From NCBI RefSeq assembly GCF_001411555.2, contig NC_049901.1, positions 44,210,802 through 44,274,801 of the forward strand: a DNA stretch of 64,000 nt, given 5' to 3'. This stretch comes from Juglans regia (Eukaryota; Streptophyta; Magnoliopsida; Fagales; Juglandaceae). A model generated the notes under the pieces. That model was not told the origin of the DNA, did no database searches, and saw only the letters and a program-made list of their open reading frames with translations. The position numbers were made by a program, and so were the translations under genes. Every line of letters begins with the position of its first letter. Positions within the stretch are counted from its first letter, which is position 1. This document shows, one piece after another, positions 35,581-48,300 of this stretch.

Positions 35581-36360
35581 TCACAAGAACAAGACCAGCA
35601 CACCTGAAAGTGCCAAAACCAAGTGGCTCCAAATTCCCCAGCTGATCACCCTGTAAGAAGAAGATTTCCCTGGTGAAGATGTTGGAGATGACTTGCCATC
35701 AGCAGTCCCTTCAGACGGAGTATCTGCAGCCGGGGAAATGTCTGGAGATGGTGCTGGAGCCGGGGTTGGAGGTATATCCGTGCCAAATATTGCCTCAGGA
35801 AGAAGGACCTTATCGACTTGATAGATTGCAACAGGATCGGTGGAGTGCACACTGCTGCTCACCTTGGTGTTTGTCCATCCTGAACTAATGTGCACTGTCC
35901 CAGATACATCAGTGAAGTTCAAAGTGTATTGCCCACCGGCAAAGGTAGATACAGGGCTTGATTCGCTAAGGTTCTTGAAGTCAGCAAGGCTGTAGTAATG
36001 TGCCAAGCCATGGAAGAGAATGATTGACTTGAGCTGGTCTTGAGTGAGATTGGACAGAGAAGATTTCTTAAGAGATGAGAAGGCACTATCTTTTGGTACA
36101 AAGATGGTAATTCCTTCCTCAGTGTTGTTTGCTTGGTTCTGGAAGGTGTCTATGACTTTGGTGGACTCAAGGTAGTCGAGGAAGGTGTGGAATGGACCAG
36201 CCACAGTGAGTAACTCTGTGAGGTTTACATTTTCTGGTGTTGGTGCTGGTGCTGGAGTTGGGCTAATTGAGGGAGATTTAGCAGTTTGAGCATATGTCGA
36301 TGAAGAACACAGAAGAAGCACTATGGCGATAAAAATCGTGGGAAATTCCATGTTTTTCAT
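35581..36360 (-). CDS. FLA7: Fasciclin-like arabinogalactan protein (FLA7-like)
   Basis: One coding exon of 259 residues. The ATG at 36360 (MKNMEFPTIF) is chosen because the longer frame opens only at a TTG. In order: a signal peptide to about residue 25, an AGP-type Pro/Ala/Ser stretch (SPTPAPAPTPE, 33-43), and one fasciclin domain (about 44-184) with TIFVPKDSAF, LFHGLAHYY and YQVDKVLLPEAIFG. Then come a second AGP block (PPTPAPAPSP, 188-197), a Ser-rich linker and a hydrophobic C-terminus ending LALSGVLVLFL, typical of a GPI-anchor signal. Potential N-glycosylation sites include NLT, NNT, NLS and NFT. It matches Arabidopsis FLA7 closely from memory. Expected place: outer face of the plasma membrane and the wall, in cell adhesion or wall assembly. 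Confidence 0.95.
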   Translation of the reverse strand: MKNMEFPTIFIAIVLLLCSSSTYAQTAKSPSISPTPAPAPTPENVNLTELLTVAGPFHTFLDYLESTKVIDTFQNQANNTEEGITIFVPKDSAFSSLKKSSLSNLTQDQLKSIILFHGLAHYYSLADFKNLSESSPVSTFAGGQYTLNFTDVSGTVHISSGWTNTKVSSSVHSTDPVAIYQVDKVLLPEAIFGTDIPPTPAPAPSPDISPAADTPSEGTADGKSSPTSSPGKSSSYRVISWGIWSHLVLALSGVLVLFL

Positions 36361-36403
36361 AAATCTTATGTTGCTCCCTAATGTGACCAAGCTCTCCTAA
36401 TTC

Positions 36404-37035
36404 CTGCAAGAAGTAAAGCCAATCAGTAACAATTTGAGTAGAAAAATTTCGAAATCTAGCCCAAGATCAGAACCCCGTTTCCAGAACAGATCACGAGGCC
36501 ATTTTAAAAATCAGCAAAACAAACCTCAGAAGTAAGGAAATTCCAGATCTTGAACAACTTATCAAGAAACGTAGCGCCAGAAAAGGGATTTAATAAGTAG
36601 ACATTATGAACGGGATAGAACTGATGCATTAACAGATGGCACTGAAATGTGCATAATATGGACGCATGACCAGCATGCAAACTTGATTTGTAATCCGTGT
36701 TCTTGTATGGATACACTTCCACAAGTGTACGCCATTAGATATTTGTCTCTAAAATGTGGTTCTTTACCATTTTCTTCATACATAGTAGAAGTCTCTCAAA
36801 CAAAAATCAAATGGACAAATTTTCAGTGAGAACAAGAAAGTCCAGAGTCACACAATGTACATCACAAACAGCAAGGAAACAGATCTGGATCAGCTCAAAA
36901 TAGCAACAGCCATAAACATAAAACAATACCCATTAAAGAGAAAAAGCAAACCAAAAAGATCAATGAATTGCCAAATTAAAAAACTGTAACTTGAGAAAAA
37001 GGGCGACAAGGTAGCAGAGACTACAGGACACTGAC
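36404..37035 (-). other. Probable 5'UTR intron of the FLA gene
   Basis: On the minus strand a donor (GAGAG then GTCAGT, intron first base 37035) and an acceptor (TTGCAG ending at 36404, about 44 bp upstream of the ATG) bracket a 632-nt intron. A CT-rich leader (37040-37080) precedes the donor. Inferred from splice signals only; cDNA would confirm it. Confidence 0.55.
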
Positions 37036-37130
37036 CTCTCCAGATGAACTCAGAGAGAGAGAGACTGAGTGAGGGGTGGCGGAGTGGTGTTGGGGAATGA
37101 TAATGCAATGGAGAATGCAATGCGTTTGAG

Positions 37131-37141
37131 TCTATATAAAG
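37131..37141 (-). promoter_or_regulatory. TATA box of the FLA gene
   Basis: The minus strand reads CTTTATATAGA, about 50 bp upstream of the CT-rich leader and about 95 bp upstream of the proposed 5'UTR donor. Confidence 0.6.
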
Positions 37142-37875
37142 AAGGATGTACTCGTAAAATAAAATAAAATAATGGAGTGATATCAAGCTGGCGACGAAGC
37201 TGAAGAGATATAAAGGTGGAATAGAACATGGGGACTGGTGCTGGGGGTGCTTTATAACCAGGGAAGGTTACTACTTCCTTTGACATATTATAATAATAGA
37301 ATACGATAAGAACTTTCTCAACCAAAAAAAAAAAAAAAAAGCCTAATTTATATGGAGGGTGGGCTTTCAAAATCATCTCAACTAATTCGTTTCTTTCTCC
37401 TTCAAAGATGAGACACCAACCCTGCGTACAAATTCCTCATCTCTTGATCATGCACGTGTTTTGAGAATTTTAAATGATAAACAGATATATAAATTAAGCT
37501 CTAAATTTTTGTTATTATCATTCGAATGTGATCTCATATTATTTAAAAGAGTTTTACTATATTCACATCATACACTCTATCCATGATGTCGGAATTTATT
37601 TAATTTTTCATAAGATGTGAGATATTGAATAATAACTGATAAAAATGATTTTTCTATTTAAAAGAAATAAGTTTTTACCTTTTATAATGATATTAATGAA
37701 TTCTAATTATACTATTGACTAAATTTTTTTTGGAGTAATTTCACTTGGATCTTCGTTGAAACTTGAAACTTCAATTGTAGAAATGAAATGTACACGTGAT
37801 TAGACGCTTGAACAAGATTTTTACAATATTCTCATGTTTATGGGGTTGCAAACTCCATGCACATACATTTTCAAT
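37142..37875. other. Upstream flank of the FLA gene
   Basis: Nothing coding is visible. It has an (A)18 tract at about 37323-37340 and is otherwise AT-rich. Confidence 0.3.
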
Positions 37876-38546
37876 TAGAGGTGTAATCGATCCGGTTCGA
37901 TCTGATTTTTGATAAAATTTAGGATCGAAGCAGTATATACCAGTTTTGCATTTTTCAAAACCTATTATGTCCTGATTATCCTCATAAACCGGTATCTCCG
38001 GTTTTACCGATTTTCGGTCCGGTCCGGTCCGATTTTTTAGTTTTTTTTAAATGTAAAAAATATATGATAAAATATTACTTCTTATGATAAAATGTTATTA
38101 ATAATTTAATATATATATATATTATGTTTAAAGCATATGATCAATTAAATTTTCATCTTTAAGATTAAACTTTTATTTTATAAATTATAACAACATTATC
38201 TTATATATAATTATATTAATAACATATGATCAAACAAACAAATGTTCATATTTAAAATTAACATTTTATGTTATAATTTATAAATTATAATATGAAATTA
38301 TTTCATATATGATATATAATTATATATTATATATAAAAATTTAATATATAATTATATATTATATATATATATTTTGTATAATATATAAAATTAATTTATA
38401 TATATATATTTTTCCAATCGGTCCGATTCGATTCGGTCTGATCTCGGGAACTACGGAATCGAAACCGGACCGGATCCAACCAATTTTCATAAAATAGAAA
38501 CTAGTTCCGGACCGGACCGGTTTTTCGGTTTAAATTTACACTCCTA
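37876..38546. mobile_element. Non-autonomous element with ccgg-rich inverted ends
   Basis: Left end agaggtgtaatcgatccgg, then further ggtccggtccggtccgat near 38020. The right end, reverse-complemented, reads aggagtgtaaatttaaacc, then gaaaaaccggtccggtccgg. The two GC-rich terminal blocks face each other across about 350 bp of very AT-rich DNA with ttatatattatatat motifs. Non-coding. The arms would pair over roughly 100 bp. The family is not identified. Confidence 0.5.
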
Positions 38547-41500
38547 TTTCCAACATGGTAAAATGGTATTATTACTGGACTAGGCCATATTAAACCCCAC
38601 GAATTAGGGTCATTTTCATGTTTGACAAGAGTATTTTGACTCAGGCAACCTAAATATCAGTCATGAAGTTAAATTGGGCTGTCTTTATAGTTGAAAAAAA
38701 ATGAAGATTCAAAAATTTAAAACGAGTGTTAAAATGGGCCTTATAAGTTACCTCACAAATAGAAATATAGGGTGTTCTTGGTGTACCTATATTTACCAGT
38801 TTCCTTTCCACCAAACACAGGTGCCAAGTGGAAAAGGTTAATACATGTTCTTTTAGAATTAATCACTCCTTGTTCACGACAATAAAAAAGGAAATTAAGG
38901 TTTTAAATAAAGAAAAATATTTTTTATTAATTATTATTTATCATTTCACATTTATGAAAAATATTTTTATATTTTATAAAAAAATTATAAAAATAAAATA
39001 TAAAAATAAATAGTAACTGACACGTAACATTAAAACAAACCGAAGTGAATGGTTAGAAATTGAACTTGAAAAAATAATAAGAGATAAGGTAAATTAATTG
39101 GGAGGGGGCCCACAACGATATTTGGGCCAAACCAAAATAAGCTGTCGGGTTGTGGGTCCCACCGGCATTGAGGCCCGATGCCCAGCTGTTCTCTCAATGA
39201 TATGGCAAACATGCGCACCCCGACCACGCCAACACCACAAATCATGACATAACCTAGACCTACGGCTTCGCAGTTCGACTTCGATCCCCCAAATCCAATG
39301 AACCCTCAAGGCTCACGTTAGCAAACACCGCTCATTTTTACCAACCCAACCCAACCCAACCCAACGACTCCGTTTTTGCGTTCCTACCGACACACAAGCC
39401 AGCCAGCCAGACACCACTGCTCATTCATTATTTAGGATTAGAAAAATGGCTTGTTGCAAGCGTATGGTACAAACGGCTTACAAATATAATTGACGGATAG
39501 ATATTTGATGAGAGGGAGACCGAACTGATGTGAGAGAGAGATCGAGCTGATGAGAGAGGAATAATTTATTTAAAATTTGACTTGACATGGACGATTGCAT
39601 GTCGATTATATATAACAACTGTATATAAAAAAATTGTTAGAATTATTATTTGAAAATTATATTATTATTATTATTATACTTACTATGGAGTAGAAATGAA
39701 AATTCCCAAATAAATAAAAAAGCAAAGAAAAAGAACAACATTAATTAAAGGGTTTCACGATCAGGAAATTAATGTGGTGTGGGAGGGAATAGGGATCAGG
39801 GAAGGGAAGACATGTGAAGTGAAATGCAATTTGCATTTTTCAATCCTTTGTACGTTGGGGAGGTAACTAAATTAATTAATAAATCAAATTCAACTCTTAT
39901 AGAGAGACGAGCTTTGTCTGGTTGTGTTAAAGGAGTGGTGGAAAGAGTCTTTCATGAGAGACAGAAGCACTCTCTCTCACACAAGTGATCATCCTTGTTT
40001 AAATCCAATAAATAATTGTAGTTACTTCTACATAATCATATACTTTTTCTCTCTTTCTTTTTAAGGAGAAGACAAGATTCAAAAACCAATCTACCATAGT
40101 GTAAAGAAATTGTCAAATCACTTAGAACAAGAAAACAGCACCTTAATTCACAGGTATAATAAGCATATGCCATTTACAATAAAAACTCTGTTTTTACAAG
40201 CAAGCAATACAAAAATCAAAATGGATAAAGAAAGTAAGAAACAAGCCATCATTTTTCATTCATAATTTTTTGTCTTTATTTATTTATTTTGTAGTCCAAG
40301 CACCTAACCTGTTAATGTTATGACCAGTCAGTGTAAAAAATGAGAAGCGTGAGTAAACAGAGGTGATAAGATGGGAGGTTGTTTTCAGCTACGGCTAGCA
40401 GGTAGCATAGCCCTGTCAAGCTGATTTTATACCCATTTTTGTTTATTTATTTTGGTGTTGGTGGGTTTTGACGCATCAACATCGTCTACAACCCCCATCA
40501 GAGCACAGCTTGACATGTCAAGAGGCATGGCTTTTCTTGGGTCGTCCTATCACATTCAATCTAGAAAATTGAGATTGCTCCATTGGAAAGGGAGAGAATC
40601 TTCCCTAATACGTGTAAGTGACAGATGTCATGCATTATGGAAGTGGCTCTCACTTCTTTGTTCTGCCAATTTCTCTATCACCTGGAGGAGTTTCAATTTC
40701 CTTAGCTCAGCTGGTGAATCAATTGGGTTTTATGACCAATTTTTTCTGTTTTGCATTGTGTCAGATCCACAAAAAGAATGTTCTCTTTCTGAACTCAAAC
40801 AGAACTATTGTGATTCTTGTTTATTTAGGATTTTCAACAAAGAAATAAATGCTGCTTTTACTTCTGCTTATCGAGCCGAGTTCATCACAGTACCCCCCAA
40901 TGTATTCACAAAAGTGAACCAGAAGGCAAAAACTCCTTGCTATATTGTCAAAACCTTTTGATAATAATGATGACAAGACAACAAGAACAACAAATGGTTG
41001 GCGTGCTGCAATGTCAGGTAGAAGTTTGATAACCAGAGCTGGACCCATGTTGTCTTGAGTTACTCGTGTAAATATTCCATACATCCCATCTTGATATCAA
41101 TTTTGGAGCTTTTCATGTCTTCTTTGGGTAAATGGCATAAATGCCAAGCTTATTCTAATCAGTGCATTCTAATATGCGCATACTGATTCCAATGTTCAAA
41201 ACCCAATTCTTTTTATGTTTTAGCATTGATCAACAATTTCATTCCAGTATACCTTGTGCGAATAGCTTCACCCATTAGCAGCAGCAGCATCTGAAGATAA
41301 TAGCAACCATGAAAGCACGAAACAAGAACTCAAGAAAATGAACAAAAGAATATTGGTTTGGCTGTGGAAATGAAAGGTTTGTTTCAGCTCCTTGTATTGT
41401 TTTTCCAAACAAAATCAAACCCAATCCCAGGCTCTGGTTTTTAGAATTTAAAGAGCCACTATCTGCCGCTTTACAACCTTTTACTCCCTTTAATTTTTCC

Positions 41501-41853
41501 TTATTATTTTGTTTTGCTGAGGCCAATGCTTTACCAACAGTAACAGAAAGTTCAACCCAGCAAGCTTATGAACAAATGGCCGGATACAAGTTACAACCCT
41601 GATTTAAACTTGCAAATAATGGTAGTACTACAAGAGTATGAAAAAGACAGTTTAAATTCTCCTTTTTATACAGGCAGTCACCTAAGAATCCCTCAATCTC
41701 TCTCATACAATTGCCAATGGTAGGAACTTTTTATAATTAAGACTTAAAGATAATTATGCAATTGATATTTAGATAAAATCTAATACTGGTTAAAAATTAA
41801 TAAAATCAACTGAATAATGGGATATGCTAGTGTTGGTTCATAAGTTTCTCTGG
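38547..41853. other. Intergenic region with short tandem repeats, no supported gene
   Basis: It contains a (CCAAC)n repeat at 39341-39364, (GCCA)n at about 39398-39410, and GC-richer DNA at 39095-39400 that breaks the AT-rich trend. Two long frames (40452-40961, starting at TTG rather than ATG, and 41275-41526 on the minus strand) show no family motif. I cannot say more about 40440-41100, whose composition is less AT-rich than its surroundings. Confidence 0.35.
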
Positions 41854-44782
41854 TTAAGTAGCACCCCATTCCTTTCGGATGTCAAATTTATAGTTGATCT
41901 CCAAGTAGCACTTGTCATCATCATCAAGAAACTGCAGAGGAGAAAGATATATGAGACTAGATAGTAGAAAAATTATTACTGCGATCAGTCATACATATTA
42001 AGGAAAAGGTGTTACAAAAATTGTTGCACCCTAAGTCTGAGTTGTCTATGTGGTACCAAGGCTTGGATTGAAACTTCTTGTGAGTTTGAAGTACAACTCT
42101 CACATCCATTAACCAAAACATAGATGTAGGATATGAGGTCTACACCGAGAATTGACCGAATAGCAGTAAACTCTGCGTAGATTTAGCAGGTCATGCATAA
42201 GAGATGATATGGTGAATTAGAAACAATGGACCACAACCCTTGTATAGATACAAGTTGAAAACAGAAATCCTAATGTTCAAATTGAAATTAGGAGCGAGGT
42301 AATTACTTTGGACTGAGTATCTCGCTACAGTAAACATAAACACTGGCCCATTGTGGGGGCTCAAAGATGCTCAAACCACCTTAAAAGCTCAAACCACCTT
42401 AGTTCATTTTCTAAATTTGCCGAAGATGGAAAGGCATCTCAAAGAGAGGGTACATCTCTTTTTGGATACAAAGTCTGCCAGCTCTTTGAACCCAGTCCAT
42501 TATTAATTCTTTCTTTTAGTTTCGTTTTGAACCTACCTTTAAAAAACAGAAGCAGCATATCAATGCATGCATTCATTCAGTACCATTGCTAAATGATGTC
42601 ATGTGACTAGCCTACCCGCTAGTCATCTGAATGGATTTTTTTTCATAAAATACCCATAAAATTGAATTTAATACACAGATGAGGAATAGATTGCATATTC
42701 TATTTGTTCAAGAGAGCAGAAGTGATCAAACTAAACCTTTGATTTAGCAGAATATGATCCTCTGGCAAAAATGCCAGAAGGGGTGGTCTCTTCTGGCATC
42801 ACATGTGAATAAGGCTCAAGCTGAGGACTGAATGTCCCAATCATCTCTTTGGCGCTGTCCACTGAGAAAAGACTCATTGTGACGGAAAGGTTTAACATTT
42901 TCAAATTTGAATTTCTTGCATTCTAAGAATACTGATAACTTACCCTTGAGACCAGATTTCCAAACAGTGTTGGTGTACTTAAGACCAGATACTATGTTGT
43001 TGCTCACTTGAAAGGAGAATTTCAAGTGGTATTTACTACCTTCTTTCAATGTAAACCACAAACCAGTTGGATTTCCATCTCCAGGTATAGGAAGAACAAT
43101 GTCAGATCTGCCAGGTGAGACGATTGACAGACTAAGGATCTTCACATCTGGGTCAAGAGTTTCTGCAATAGGAGAAACATACAACGATCTTACTGTATTA
43201 AGAATCTCTTGAGAAAGACAAGGGACAAGGCTCTCTTTTTGGTCGATATAAAATGTATTGATAATGAGTATAAACCATCAGTAGAGGGGAAAAGGATGCA
43301 AACACCAAAATTCTGATTTGGAAACAACATAACTACCACCACATTAGTAGAGAGGTGGCTGATTTCCTGCATAAGCAGAGCTAACTGATAGCAATGACGT
43401 ATGTTGCAATACGAATATATCATTAACAATTGAAAATGTTCTACATCTTGTGCCATAACTGAAGAAGACGATTATGTCATAGTTTCTGCTAAAATCCCAG
43501 GATATAGATCAACTGCCACATGTTTTGCTGCTCAAACATTTTGCCTCGCTAAATAAACCACGCATAAGATATATTCATCTGTGAGTTTACCCAGAGCAAC
43601 ATAGCCTAGCTTTCGAGGAAGGTGAATCTCAAAATTACTTATGGAGAACCCACATTTGATGTGTTGCTTATAGCATACAAATACAGCCACTAATCTAATA
43701 GCAATCCCGACTCCCTGAAAACACACTTTCATATTTTCAGATTTTAGAACTCCATTGACAACTCCAGCAGAAAAGCTAAACACATTTATCTGGCTCATCT
43801 CTGATTTTACAAAATCTTCAGATAACATCGATTGAAGCCCAAAAGAAAATCCAAAGTTGAACATTATAGTCTAATTCACATCAAATGATTTAAGAGAAAC
43901 AGAAATCATGAACAACAGGCCTGAGGAGAGGAATGCAGGCACCAATGCCGAAAGAGAAAATTACAACCGAGATGTCTAGGTATTTTTCACTCTAACATTA
44001 CAAATCATAATTATATCAAAGTACTTAAATTCTATTTCTTTATAGCGAGCATGACGAAGAATTGTTATAAAAATATCCGTAGGATACAGGAATTGTTATG
44101 AAGAAAGGCAAGGAAGGTGTCATCGAATTGGAGTAAAATGTGAGGGAAGAGTTGAAACTGAAATATTTTACTGCCCAAAACTTTTGAAAAAGAAAAGTTT
44201 TTATAATTTCTGTGAAATGTAAAGTTTGATGATTGTAATCATCGACATTGAAAATCAAAGGAAAAGGGATTGAGAATACATGAATATTCTGAAAACTGAA
44301 TCCTAAACAATATCATATAATTTAGTAACAGAAAAACTGATACCTCCAACGTTGTTAAGATCAACACTCCCAAGAAGCTGTTCCTTCCACCTTCTCAGGC
44401 TCTCATCATCCTGAAAGCTCAAAATTAAACCCAAAAATTGAAGAGAGAGAGAGAGAAACAAAAACGTTAATAACAGAATATAATTTCCATCTTTCTTTCT
44501 TTTTTGAAAAATGTAATTTCTGGAGAAACAAACCTTATCCTTCTCGAGCTGTTCTTTGAGAGTGTACTGAGGACCCAACTCTAATTTGCTTCCCTCATCA
44601 TCTTCCTCCTCGGTTGTATATGCAGAGGTCTCACTCTTCTGTCTGCTTATCCTCTCTCCCTCATCATGATTAGCCTCTTGATTTGCTGGCATTGTTTGCA
44701 TTGTACTCTTTTCTCCTCCCTCCTCGTTTTCATCGAACCCCATGTTCTTGGAACTTGAAACAGCTCCAACAGCCAAAGACAT
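41854..44782 (-). CDS. GDI1: Rho GDP-dissociation inhibitor (RhoGDI)
   Basis: Five coding exons on the minus strand: 44534-44782, 44344-44410, 42944-43162, 42737-42861, 41854-41931. All phases agree, giving 245 residues, close to the usual plant length of about 240. Start: ATG at 44782 (MSLAVGAVSS); the frame extends upstream only to a TTG. Residues 1-83 are acidic and Ser-rich, with TTEEEDDEGSKLELGPQ, the usual plant preface. The immunoglobulin-like fold follows, with KILSLSIVSPGR, YHLKFSFQVSNNIVSGLKY, VWKSGLKVDSAKEMIGTFSP, EETTPSGIFARGSYSAKSK and YKFDIRKEW. It binds prenylated ROP GTPases, extracts them from the plasma membrane and keeps them GDP-bound in the cytosol. The Arabidopsis counterpart SCN1 restricts root-hair initiation. 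All expected core motifs are intact. Confidence 0.95.
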
Positions 44783-45363
44783 CAACCCGTCAACAGTCAC
44801 GGAAACGAATATATATAACCAATTGCACGAAAACAACGCAAACCCACCAAGCCAAAAACAGAACTAACGATTTTGTTTCTATGCAAACAGAGAAATAAGA
44901 AAATCCCATCGAGAAACATTTATACTCATATTGAAAAAATATATATTTTCAGATAGGATTTGTCGTACGAAAACAAACCCAGAAAGGCAACAATTGTCTG
45001 TGTTCAGAAAAAACCAACAAATAGTAGCCAAAAAACAGAAAGACCCACAAACCGGAAAGCAAATAAAGACAACCGAGAAAATCGATATTGTCTTATCTAC
45101 TAGCCCTGTGCGGTGGGATGTTGAAAATGTCAAACGAAAGAGAGAAATAGGTGGTTTGGTTAAGGGGTTTTCTTTTTCTTTTTTTCCACCGCGAGAGAAA
45201 AGGTCCTGTGGTGATCCGAAATGCAAGTCAGATAGAGAGAGAAGAAGAGGCCAGGAGAGGCCGTGAGATCAGACATTAATGCACTTACATTCACGCAGTA
45301 ATCGTTTTGTAGTACACGATTCAAGGATATAAAGTTTTATCCTCTGAATTGTATGAACCTTCT
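44783..45363 (-). promoter_or_regulatory. 5'UTR and proximal promoter of RhoGDI
   Basis: Lies directly upstream of the RhoGDI ATG on the minus strand and includes a CT-rich leader (the plus strand shows gagaga at about 45232-45260). No clear TATA box was seen. A solo LTR starts right at its distal end (45364), so the RhoGDI promoter is about 0.6 kb or includes LTR sequence. Confidence 0.4.
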
Positions 45364-48300
45364 TGTAACACCCGGCCAGCCAAACGACTTTACAAAAATT
45401 TTTGAGTTTTAGTTAAAATCATTTGGGATTACGAGTAAAATTTTTAAAAGTGAGTTTGAGCCTAAGATATTTTAGGCGGTGTATAATTTTTTTTTATAAG
45501 TTTGATATTTAGGTTTTAAAGCTTAATGGATCAAGTGGATATTCATCAAAATTTATGGGATAATTATATCTATACATATATATATATTTTATTTTTTCTT
45601 TAGTTGATTAGAGACCCAAAAATTTAGATAAAAGCAATGCCTTAATCTCGTTCAGAGCCCAGCCGTGAGATCGCGCGGGTCCAGACTCCATCGCACGGTT
45701 TGCGTCCAATTTCCTTTTTCATGCACGTATCTCCCTTCTCCATCTTTAGGTTTCATCTGTTTCCCTCTTATAGCTCTTATATATATTAAGCATTTCTCAA
45801 CCCTAGAATAAGTGCCGCTGCCCCTCTTCATCACCCTCAGCCATCCGAACTCCTAGCATCCATCCTCTACTGTGAACCACGGCTACCACCCCAACCAAGA
45901 GACAAACGACCGAAACCACCTTGCTCTTGCAGCTCAAATCAGAGCATTTGCTTCCTCCACGTCGTTCACCACCGATCTCAGTCCACGCACGGAACCTCAG
46001 CCACCCAGGTCCACCACTCAAGCCGCACGCCATCACCCTCTCCACGTAAACCCGCCTCTATTGCACCACCGAAAAACAGAGGACCAGCCAAGCCATCAAG
46101 TCGCTACCCACCGGACCCAGTCCACGCGGAACCTCAGCCATTGCACCGTAACACCTCTGCTTGGCCGCTGCTCAGCCTCACGAAACCGAGAGTCATCCAC
46201 ACGCACGGACGCACCACTCACGAACTCCCCTGTTTTCCAGCAACCAAAATAGAGTCTAGTGTGGCACCTCCACAGCCAACAATCGAAACTTCTATCCTTC
46301 TATCGTTGTGCACCATAGCTCAGCCGAGGCACCTCCAGTTTGCTGCCGTAAGCCTGTATTCCCTTCCCGTGTTCTTTCCTTCCCTCACTCTCGTCTCCCT
46401 CTCGGTGCTCCTCATACCATTCCCAGTCTCGCTCGTCGCTTTCTCCCACTCAGTGCGCATCCGTCGGGACAGCCCTTGTCCACTGCATCCGCCCATCTCG
46501 CCGCCATCGTGGCTCCATCTCTCGGTAAGTGCTGCTGCCGCCACTCACTGGGTGATTCCCGTGTTTTGTGTGTGCAGCAGTTTTTGTTTTCCTTCTTATC
46601 AGTGATTTACGTACATATATATTATATTTCATAGATATATAAAGTGGTAACTTGATAGTTGATTTCAATTCCCAAATTTATCCCTTTACACTCCAGAAGT
46701 GTGTTTTCGGATGAAGGGTATTTATTTATTTATGTATTTTTGTTGTTATGTTAAAATGAGTTTTGGTTTTACGTCTCATAAAACATTATTTTGTGTAGAA
46801 AATATTTTAACAATATTGTTAACAAAAAGAGGTAAACCTATTTTTAAGAGAGGAGTTTTGCATAGCGAATTCAACAAGATTTTTAAAGTGGTCTTAGTAT
46901 TCTATTAAGTTATAAGATATTGTTGGTACTTTAGATATTTTATTTTTTTTAAAAATATGACTCTTTATTGAGTTTGGTAAATGCATAAATACTTGCTCGA
47001 TTAAATCTCTTATTGGTACGAATTTGATTAAGTGGATATTGGTGGTTTTAGAAAATGGTGGTATTATAGGAATTATTAGAATTCTAGGTTTTGAGGATTT
47101 AAATAGGTTCTTAGGTTCAACTATCGAAATACGTGATTGATTGAAAATTTACAGAATTTACGTAATTTTATAGGTGACGATTAATATTTGTTCGGCTTCG
47201 TTGAGGAATCTTGAAAGACTAAAGAGTTCCAGGTAAGCGGGGTTCCTATGCTAGATTTGCATAAAAATAAAATGGACTGAGGTTGGTTTTTGAAAATAAA
47301 CATGTTTTGTTATGAAAATATATTTGAACTACCTCAGTTATTTGTTTCTGCATTACTCATGAGATTCTGTTTAAGAATAAAGTATTTTCTGGCGTGACTG
47401 GTGTAGACATGAGCTATTTTGCATTTTGCTTCTAAACTCTGAAAAAGAGAGCGAATATGAAGGTTTGTGCATAAAATAATGTTTTGTGATTTCTGAAAAC
47501 TCTATTCTGTTCTGAAGATGGTCTGTACTCTGATATGATATGCTTTCTGAAAATTCTGTTCTGTTCTGAAAGTATTCCGTATTCTGATATGATGTGATTT
47601 CTGAAAATTTTTGGCATGACATTCTGAATTGGGATGTGGTTTGTGGATGATGACCTATTTGACCTACCACGGGTGCTAATAGTGGCTTCTGTTTGGGTTG
47701 GTACCAACTGTTCTGTTTCTGGTACACCCACTTTAGAAACAAAGTGATTTTCTGGTGGTCTTTCCTGTGTGCACACTCGGGGCTCCGAGAATAAATAAGG
47801 AGAAGATTCACATTCTGTTTCTGCTCGGTTAGCTACCGGGATTTGCACAACCCTACCACGGGGGTTAAACATGGCCTCTGATATGATATGATGCTCTGGT
47901 ACGATGGTGGTCAGTTATGCGATGCCAAAAGAATTTGAATAAGAATATTTTTAAACTTTCACTCTGATATTTTTGATAACATGTTCTAACTCTGCATTCT
48001 GAAAATAAAGTGTTTTGTTCTGCATTCTAAAATCTGTAAATGCTCATATTTGCATACTAGTATATGTTCTCTGCTTACTGAGTTGTTGATAACTCACCCC
48101 TATCTCCATAATATGTTTCAGATAATTTTGATGCAACAGCTGGAAATCAGGAATAGGGAATACTTGCAAATTTTGTGGATCATAGAAGACTATGTACCCT
48201 AGGGTACAATGACTTTTGGAAAGTCTTTTGGTAGCGTTGATATTTTATGTGGCTTTGATATGTTGAGTATTGGATATTTTTAGTCATTGTGGAAAAGTTT

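Noticed and set aside
36361..36390. Upstream extension of the FLA protein (VTLGSNIRF)
   Set aside because: The apparent first codon at 36390 is TTG, and the sequence lies just after a splice acceptor. The ATG at 36360 starts a clean signal peptide.
40709..40740. tRNA-like A box (TAGCTCAGCTGG)
   Set aside because: No B box (GGTTCGANTCC) follows at the right distance and no cloverleaf can be drawn.
44783..44836. RhoGDI start 18 codons upstream
   Set aside because: The upstream codon is TTG. The ATG at 44782 gives the normal plant RhoGDI length.
45872..46634. Several overlapping plus-strand ORFs of 108-154 codons
   Set aside because: They lie inside the solo LTR in a CT/CA-rich low-complexity stretch, overlap in different frames and show no family motif.
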